Assembly (NCBI GenBank): GCA_043228905.1
Contig: JBHGNT010000016.1
Location: forward strand, 10,850,001 to 10,914,000
DNA length: 64,000 nucleotides
Direction: 5' to 3'
DNA from: Azolla caroliniana
Taxonomy: Eukaryota > Polypodiophyta
The position numbers and the translations under genes are program-made. The notes beneath the pieces are model-generated. The model did not search any database. It was not told where the DNA came from and worked only from the letters and a program-made list of their open reading frames with translations. Positions within the stretch are counted from its first letter, which is position 1; every line of letters begins with the position of its first letter. Below are positions 58,001-64,000 of this stretch, piece by piece.

Positions 58001-61000
58001 ACTTCTTGTCCTTTTTCTAAATCGTTTTTTATAGCTACTAACTCAACCTTACTTGAGGATATTTCATCCTTAAGGTATTGCATCATGTCATCCTTGAGCT
58101 CTAAGTTTGATTTCTTGACATGGCTTGTGATGTCTTTTCATATCTCTTCTAATAACTCAACCTTAAAAGAGGCATACAACTCAGTTTTCTGTTTCTTTGT
58201 CTCTTTTTTTATTTCCTCTTCTAATACTCTTTCTATATCCCCTCTTATTAGATTGACATCTTGTGTAATCAAATAGCAAAATAGATCATGTTTCTCCTCT
58301 TTGACATAAAATGGAATGTCGAATGGAGCCTGCATTTTGGGTGTCTTGTGCATAATATATTACTCCGTAAATATAAAGGTAAATAAGATAAAAAGAGACG
58401 AGGGAAACTGGTTTTCGGCACATGTGAGATTCTCAAGTTAGATGTATTGTAACTTTTGTCTTCAAAAGATCTCTAGCATAGGTTGATCTAGAATGGAAAG
58501 GTCTCCGAAGCACAGTAACAAACATAGTGTTCTTCGGATTCCACTCCTTAATGACACAATCCTTGATGCATATCCACGAGAAAGTCAGGCAAAAGCAATC
58601 TCCCGTAAGGAGAACCCCGGCCCTATAAATGTTACTCCTAGGTATGTGTAGGAGCGTGTGAATTCCACCATTTCCTCCCCAAGAAGAATTCCGGTTCTGA
58701 TCTTGTTATCCATGCTTGAGTGGTGTTAAACACCATCACTTTAGTTTTATCCATGTTGATTGACAAACCTTTGTCCGTACAAAATAGTTTTAAGGCATTT
58801 AGATGTCTTTGTAGTCCCTCTAGAGAGTCAGAAATCATCACAATATCATCAGCATATAGTAATATTTGTATAGTTATACCTACTAGGCGTGCTCCCAAAC
58901 CCCCGAATCTCTCTATGTAATGTGATACCTCATCTATATAGAGACTGAAGAGAGTGGGCAATAATGGGCATCCTTGCTTCACTCCGATTGTGCTAGCCAC
59001 CGCCTCTAACAAACCCTTCGAAGACCGCACTTTTCCTTTCACAGATTCATAGAGTGCATAGATTCCCCATTGCATATTTGTTGGAACACCAAGGGCTTCT
59101 AGCCGTTGCATAGGCCGAGCAAGTGGCACAGTGTCAAAGGCTTTTCGGAAATCCAAAAAGCAGCAATAAATCCTCTTATTATGGGCTCTGCCCTCCTCAA
59201 TAAGGGCCCGGAGGGTCAATATGTGATCCAAAGTTGTGAACCCCTTCTGAAATCCTGCTTGTCCAACTAAACGGCAATCATTCCGCTCTGCCCATATACT
59301 CAATTCTAATTCTAAAATCGAGCTATATAGTTTAGCCAAGTACTGGCCAATCATGATTGTCCTATAATCACTTGGCATCATGGGGTCTCCACTCTTGAGG
59401 ATTGGCACAATGGTATGCTGAGTCTATCTAGTAGGGAAACCTTTACACATGGCTCTATTAAAGATGTGTGCTAGCAATGGGAGCACAGTGTCATGGGCAT
59501 AGATAAAGTGCTCACCCACCAATCCATCATGATCCCGGGCCTTCTCAAATTGTAGTCGATCAATGGCATTTCTTACATTGTGGAGTAAAAAATAAAGGTT
59601 GATTCATATGGGCGTGAGCCATGTAGGTGGGGAAGAGGAGGTTGCCTCGGGATATCATATAGGACCTTTGCATATTCATGCCACACCTGAGGTGAGGTAA
59701 GTTGTGTGGTAGGTTGCCTCTCTCATTAAACATTTTCCATGCTCTTTTACTTTCTTGTCCTAGAAACAAGCGATACAAATGATCTTCAAATTTAGCCAAA
59801 TACAATCTCTTCTTCTTCCTTACGAGGTTGCTCTTGCTTGTTTGTGTGTATAAATGCCCCCAATTACATCACGCTGCAAGCATCTCCTTGTAGGAAAGGA
59901 AGAAAGAAAGACATATTAACGTCTTTTAAGAGGCTAAAATGGCCTATAAGACCAAAAAAGAGATTACATCTTAAGTGTTGTCTAGTCTTTGAGAACAACA
60001 AATCAAAATAAAATAAATATTAAGCTAAAAAGAGACTAAAGAATCTGGTTTTCAACACATGTGAGATTATCAATTTTATATATATTATAACTTTTGTCTT
60101 CGAAAGATCTCCAGCATAGGTCAATCAAGAATGGAGAGGTCTCTGAAGTGAGGGAAGCACCTACAATGGCGGGAGATAATGGCCTTTATCTATCGATAGT
60201 CGTGATCCATGGAGCCAAGGCCATTTGTTATGTCCTAGTCAGGGGCCCATTTGTGTATCCCTTGATTGACTTGTAGTATTAGTAGGATTGATGGGGCTAA
60301 AGAAAGTTGTGATTATTCTTTGTGGATTAGCTTGTGTGGTTGTACTATTGTCCTTCAACAACTTTTCCCCGTCTCTTGATGCAAGATGACCCAATACCTT
60401 AAGCCATACTCCATGTCATCAAAGCTCTACAAGATGCAAGATGGCCCCAACCCGCTTTTCCATGAGGTTGCCACATTATTGTTGGATATAGGGTTGCACC
60501 ATCAAAGGCTGTTGTATATGCCATGCACCAAAGTTGCTCCCATTATAGCAGCATCTCACGAACTGAAGAAGAACTAGGGCCTCTTAATTGTGGAAGGCAT
60601 AGCAATTGAGGTGTCCACCGCCCATAACAACAAAATCCAGCCCAGGTCCTTGCCACACTAGTTAAGAATGTATTTTTCCCACACTCAATGACAATAAATG
60701 TTTGCTTGCGAGGTAACCAACAAAGGTACCCTAAACCTCCTCCCCACCAGCCACAGTGATAAACCTAAGCAACTAACAAGAACCGCCGATAAAACAGCTA
60801 TTCCACATGGGTAGCACCCTTAACAAGAAATGTCGTTCAAATGGCTATTCCGCATGGGTAACACCCTAAACAAAGCCTGGCTGGGCTCTGTCAACCCCTC
60901 CAATACCCAGCAAACCCCCTTGGTCCCTAGCCAGAGACTGATAAGGCTACCGAGAAAACCTCCACCAACCGCATTCCCATTGTGGCAAAGGTCACAGCAG

Positions 61001-64000
61001 TTCCATTGAAGAACATCGCCCCACACTATGAGCAGAGGGGGCTGATGGTCCCCTTAGTGAAGAACATCGCCCCATTCCACTAACTACCCCCGGCTGCCCA
61101 TCAATTGGCCGTAATCATGATCAGTGGCACAACTGACAAACAGCTCCTCTTCCACACTCACCACCTCACTATCACCACCGCGCAGCTGATAACCAAATAA
61201 GCAACATGGGAGAAAACCACCTCCATGCTCGTCCGTTACTACGAGAAGGAACCAATGAAATCATGTGGTTGGCACATCTCCGCAATGAGCTTGGTCTATC
61301 TGAAACATAGTACGTAATATTCGTGTTCGTTAACCCAAACATTCGTTTTCATACATTTGCAAACGAATGCGTAAGTTATTAAAACATTCTTGTGTTTCTT
61401 TTTTACACTTTTTACCTTAACTTTCTTACCCTAAAAAATTTACTTTGTAATAAATAATGAGTGCAAAAGTAGGGTATTTACTATACTTCGAGGGTGTTTT
61501 TCATACTCGAATGATAAGAATGTTCACGAATGCGAATGTACGAATGGTACGTATGCTTCATACTATGATCTGAAAGGACAGCATTCCTATATTGTGATAG
61601 CCACCATGCCATATGCTTGGTACTAATGTTATTTTTCATGCGTACAGTAAGTATATAGGTTTTGGTATCACTGCATCAGGGAGGTGATAGAGGATGGACT
61701 CATCTCATTCCATAAAATCAGCATTAAATAAAATACTGCAGATGCTCTCACCAAGTGCCCCTCAAAGGCACAAAATCAACATTGTCTCCAACTAGTGGGG
61801 GTACCATAGCTTAAAAGGGCCTCCTTGGCTCTATAAGTGGGAAGTTGTGGGTATAAATGACCAAGAACACTCCATTTGTACAGTTATGAAGGCCCTTTCA
61901 CAGTATAGCTCTCTTAAGAACTTCTAGGACATATCTGGTCACTTGGCCAATTTGAACTGGCTCAAGTGTCCGAAAATCACATTCTATTAAAACAATATAC
62001 TTTTGCCCCTGAAACATATTATTTTGGGTTCAAAAGCCTATGTGTATCTTTTCCCTCTCCTCTCTTTTAATTTGCATCCCCGCCATTTTGTCTCTCCTCT
62101 CACTCCATTCAACTAAGGTGGCACCAAAACAAACCTCTTGGTTCCTCCTTTCACATCTCTGCACCATGTTGCATCTTGTAATGTTATATTTTGCCATGTG
62201 CTCTCCTTGCCTATGCTCTATCAATACTTTCAAGACCCAATAATTATTGAAGCAAACCATTTTGAAGACAAATAAAAGCCAGTTTTGGAGCCATCTCAAG
62301 ATGACCACATTTTTTGTGTAAAATATATGTAGTGTTATAACAATGAAAAAACAGATAGAAGATAATAATAATAAAAGATACTTCCAAAATCATTTATTTA
62401 GTCACAGGTTTCTGCATGCAAAGAGTAGTCCTCCACTCATTCATTCAATGAAATTCAAGCTGCGTGGAATTTGGATGGTCATTGAATGCTCCAAGGGCAA
62501 TTGATTGCAGAATATCAAAAATTGAAAATTAATTTGGGAGCTATGATGTTACGAGCCTATACATGTGAAGTGTTGTAGACAAAATGAACCAAAATATCAG
62601 GTCTAAAGAAGTTAATAACCCTATGAATGTGAAACCCCTCCATGCCGGACTATCACTTGTCTGTGATGATGTGATGTGGCCGATTCAATAATGAAGGTTC
62701 ATGAGAACATAATGTGGATGAATGAGAGATGTGTAAAAATGAAGAGAAAAAAGAGTGCAGATCATTGTATCCAAAGATATATCAGAAAGTGTCCAACTTC
62801 CCCATCAAAACGCTTTGCTTTGCATTGTATCATTGCACAAAGACTCGGGCAGACATGAGCAGGTCTTGTGCGTGCAAAGTGGTAATCCTAACAAACCTAC
62901 TTGTAAGGAACCCTAATGTAACTGAGAGCTGCAGACCAAGGAGAAGGGCATTTTCCCATTATATCGGAGGGAGGTTAGTTGAGAAATATGCATATCAATA
63001 AGGCCCCCCATATAAACTGGAAGAACCATTCTCCCCATACATTGCTTTATTAATTACTCAAGTGGAGACACGGACATATCTTTTGATCCTTAGCCAGTCA
63101 GGTAAATGATATGATACCTGATGGATTCCACTTTCATGGGCAAATGCATTGGCTCCAACAATGGCCTTATGAGGCTGAACAAGCATACCAGTGTAATCTG
63201 CAACCTGGGATACAAATATCTCTGAATGATAACAGCGATGTTCATTTTTATTTAAATGGTAGGATTTTAATAGATGCTCAATTGCTTATCATACAAATAT
63301 TCAAAAATGCAACAGTTGCAACATACCATCTTGCTAGAAGCTGCAATATGCTTTGTTTGTATGCCTGTGTACAGACCACCCATTTGTCCTTGGCCACGAC
63401 ATTTGATGGCCATTACAATCTGCAATAATTATGTGCATATAGCATATAATATGACCATTAAGTATGATGGTAAGTTTGAAACATTCTCAGATTCAAGAAG
63501 ATCCATAATGATGATGAAGATATATGAGAAACAACAAGGATTTCTAAGTAATCGACATACTACAAACTCTTCACACAGGTAGCTCATTGTTTGAAGGAGA
63601 TAATCACAAGGGTTCTACCTCTTCAAGGGATGCATTTCCTGCTCGCTCCCCAATACCATTCAATGTGACTTCCAGCTGCCTTGCACCGTTAAGTGCACCC
63701 TGCATTGCCCAAATGTAAGAAACTCTGTTTTTTATTTAAAGATAAATATCTACAATTACAAAATAAACAGCACAATCAAAAAGGTCGAAAGACATGTCTC
63801 ACAGCCAAAGTATTCGCAGTTGCAAGTCCAAGATCATTGTGACAATGAGTTGAAATGATAATTCCATCAGCACCAGGAGTATTTGCTTTTATTTTTGCGA
63901 TTAATTGGCCAAACTCCTCAGGAAGATTGTAGCCAACTGTATCAGGGATATTCACAGTGGTGGCACCAGCTTTGATCGCTTCCTCAAGAACTCGGTACAG
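52065..64000 (-). CDS. IPMS: 2-isopropylmalate synthase, C-terminal 391 codons, 11 exons
   Basis: First committed enzyme of leucine biosynthesis: it condenses acetyl-CoA with 2-oxoisovalerate, normally in the plastid. Exons (minus): 64000-63803, 63699-63619, 63419-63327, 63204-63118, 55700-55600, 55511-55478, 53192-53118, 53036-52953, 52887-52753, 52505-52360, 52206-52065. All phases join without a stop and all introns are GT-AG. The TIM-barrel end is present with the metal-binding HCHND motif ([18 protein letters not shown]) and GERAGN. Then come the linker domain ([35 protein letters not shown]) and the C-terminal allosteric domain ([27 protein letters not shown]). That last domain, absent from methylthioalkylmalate synthases, marks it as IPMS. 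Plant IPMS has about 600-630 residues, so roughly 240 N-terminal residues, including the transit peptide, lie past the window. The fourth intron (63117-55701, 7.4 kb) is full of transposon debris. Confidence 0.95.
53193..55477 (-). other. IPMS intron with a diverged tandem duplication
   Basis: 2.3-kb intron between exons 6 and 7. About 53950-54135 and 54165-54325 are two diverged copies of one unit, sharing GACTTCTTC, GCATTTCA and CAAAATCATTACCA-like words. Otherwise AT-rich without a recognised element. Confidence 0.55.
55815..56070 (+). repeat. Diverged copia-type LTR in the large IPMS intron (left copy)
   Basis: It aligns with 61845-62115, sharing CTCCATTTGTAC, AAGGCCCTTT, CATATTCTATTAAAACAATATA and CTTCCCTCTCCT blocks. 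Both copies have the same orientation, as 5' and 3' LTRs of one old element would. Many differences, so it is old. Confidence 0.65.
56240..56600 (+). pseudogene. Gypsy pol scraps (RT and integrase zinc region)
   Basis: [12 protein letters not shown] and LDPTKC (about 56358-56440) match the RT segment after the catalytic box of gypsy elements. [12 protein letters not shown] and YHPVLTLNP (about 56526-56598) match the integrase zinc region; compare G2 CDLCQRLGQP. RNase H between them is missing. Confidence 0.6.
56600..56764 (-). pseudogene. Copia protease scrap
   Basis: [10 protein letters not shown] at about 56595-56625 on the minus strand is the copia protease active-site region. It abuts the gypsy scrap on the other strand, so two fragments have been joined. 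Confidence 0.55.
56865..58353 (-). pseudogene. LINE ORF1 and endonuclease start, decayed
   Basis: From 58353 downward there is an ORF1-like protein: a Lys/Glu-rich coiled coil ([16 protein letters not shown], about 58000) with a stop at 58138-58140, then a part with [14 protein letters not shown] after which the frame shifts ([14 protein letters not shown]-like part 57742-57551). A new start at 57393 (minus, [11 protein letters not shown]) opens an APE-type endonuclease: [24 protein letters not shown] and ILLGDFNAR (about 56950). It stops at about 56865 without RT. This is the 5' half of a non-LTR retrotransposon, which is unusual, because LINE copies normally keep the 3' half. Confidence 0.72.
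58390..58510. repeat. Direct repeat flanking the LINE RT block (copy 1)
   Basis: It shares AAAAGAGAC, TTTTC..CACATGTGAGATT and TTGTAACTTTTGTCTTC with 60030-60150. It probably represents the 5' untranslated end of the LINE family, since copy 1 lies directly upstream (minus) of ORF1. Confidence 0.65.
58638..59805 (-). pseudogene. LINE reverse transcriptase, decayed
   Basis: 59408-58638 is an open 256-codon non-LTR RT core: [30 protein letters not shown] and the catalytic YADD (about 58850). Preceding pieces at 59805-59560 ([12 protein letters not shown]) belong to the region before the RT. It lies upstream, in transcription sense, of the ORF1-endonuclease block, the reverse of the normal order, so two LINE copies or a rearranged one are present. 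Confidence 0.8.
60030..60150. repeat. Direct repeat flanking the LINE RT block (copy 2)
   Basis: Second copy of the 58390-58510 repeat, same orientation. Confidence 0.65.
60151..61225. other. Unassigned intron sequence
   Basis: Moderately GC-rich compared with its surroundings. GGCTATTCCRCATGGGTA-like words repeat (about 60796-60860), and ACATCGCCCCA occurs twice (about 61012 and 61064). No family recognised. Confidence 0.4.
61226..61815 (+). pseudogene. Copia RNase H fragment, split by a MITE
   Basis: Before the [17 protein letters not shown] (ends 61305). After it: [14 protein letters not shown] (from 61576), [12 protein letters not shown] and TADALTKCP (to about 61760). Joined across the MITE these follow the normal order of a copia RNase H C-terminus. 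The LTR at about 61845 follows directly, as expected for the 3' end of a copia element. Confidence 0.78.
61306..61567 (+). mobile_element. hAT-like MITE (262 bp)
   Basis: Ends CATAGTA...TACTATG, a 7-bp perfect terminal inverted repeat, with further ATTCGTG/CACGAAT similarity inside. Flanked by the 8-bp duplication ATCTGAAA (61298-61305 and 61568-61575). An 8-bp duplication and short inverted repeats are typical of hAT-derived MITEs. No coding capacity, AT-rich. Confidence 0.82.
61845..62115 (+). repeat. Diverged copia-type LTR in the large IPMS intron (right copy)
   Basis: Aligns with 55815-56070 and follows the copia RNase H fragment, so it is the 3' LTR. A purine-poor GTGGGGGTACC region precedes it. 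Confidence 0.65.
62116..63117 (-). other. Rest of the large IPMS intron
   Basis: AT-rich, no recognised element or gene. The small ORFs here have no family features. Confidence 0.6.

Noticed and set aside
52065-64000. Methylthioalkylmalate synthase instead of IPMS
   Set aside because: The C-terminal allosteric domain, missing in that family, is complete here.

Overview
The window looks like nuclear DNA of a land plant with a large genome full of retrotransposons. The evidence is a plant-type 2-isopropylmalate synthase gene with many introns, a decayed copy of the plant-specific ribosomal protein P3, and nearly continuous Ty1/copia and Ty3/gypsy elements with plant-type initiator-Met primer sites. 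I cannot fix the species. Element names used below (C0-C5, G1-G5) are mine.

Layout. 1-3.6 kb: 3' part of a decayed copia element (C0, +). 3.6-4.1 kb: RPP3 pseudogene between TC microsatellites. 4.3-6.95 kb: AT-rich intergenic DNA. 6.96-39.5 kb: a deep nest of insertions. An old minus-strand gypsy (G4) is split by a second minus-strand gypsy (G3, 8.28-38.87 kb). G3 carries a complete copia (C1, 8591-14243) in its 3' LTR. Its integrase region is split by an AT-rich element with inverted-repeat ends (15.15-33.49 kb). That element is split by a GC-rich gypsy (G1, 15544-33044), whose 3' LTR is in turn split by a very young gypsy (G2, 22802-32967). 39.5-41.7 kb: two copia fragments facing each other (C3 +, C4 -). 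41.7-45.3 kb: gypsy G5 (+) with a solo LTR in its coding region. 45.3-47.6 kb: copia C2 (-). 47.6-49.2 kb: copia C5 (+). 49.9-50.6 kb: a solo LTR with a perfect target duplication.

52.07-64.0 kb holds the only apparently functional host gene: the C-terminal 391 codons of 2-isopropylmalate synthase on the minus strand, in 11 exons with consensus GT-AG junctions and no damage. Its 5' part lies beyond the window. One intron of 7.4 kb is filled with copia, gypsy and LINE debris and a hAT-like MITE. Just past its stop codon a 240-bp tandem duplication has doubled a candidate poly(A) signal.

The most unusual object is G2. Its LTRs differ at one visible position in 372 bp, so it is very recent. Besides gag-pol it carries a second long sense ORF of about 960 codons with a large coiled coil. 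A 45-A tract and a promoter-like segment precede that ORF. G1, also recent, shows a textbook layout for -1 frameshifting between gag and pol. These two elements and the precise order of insertions are the main points for follow-up.
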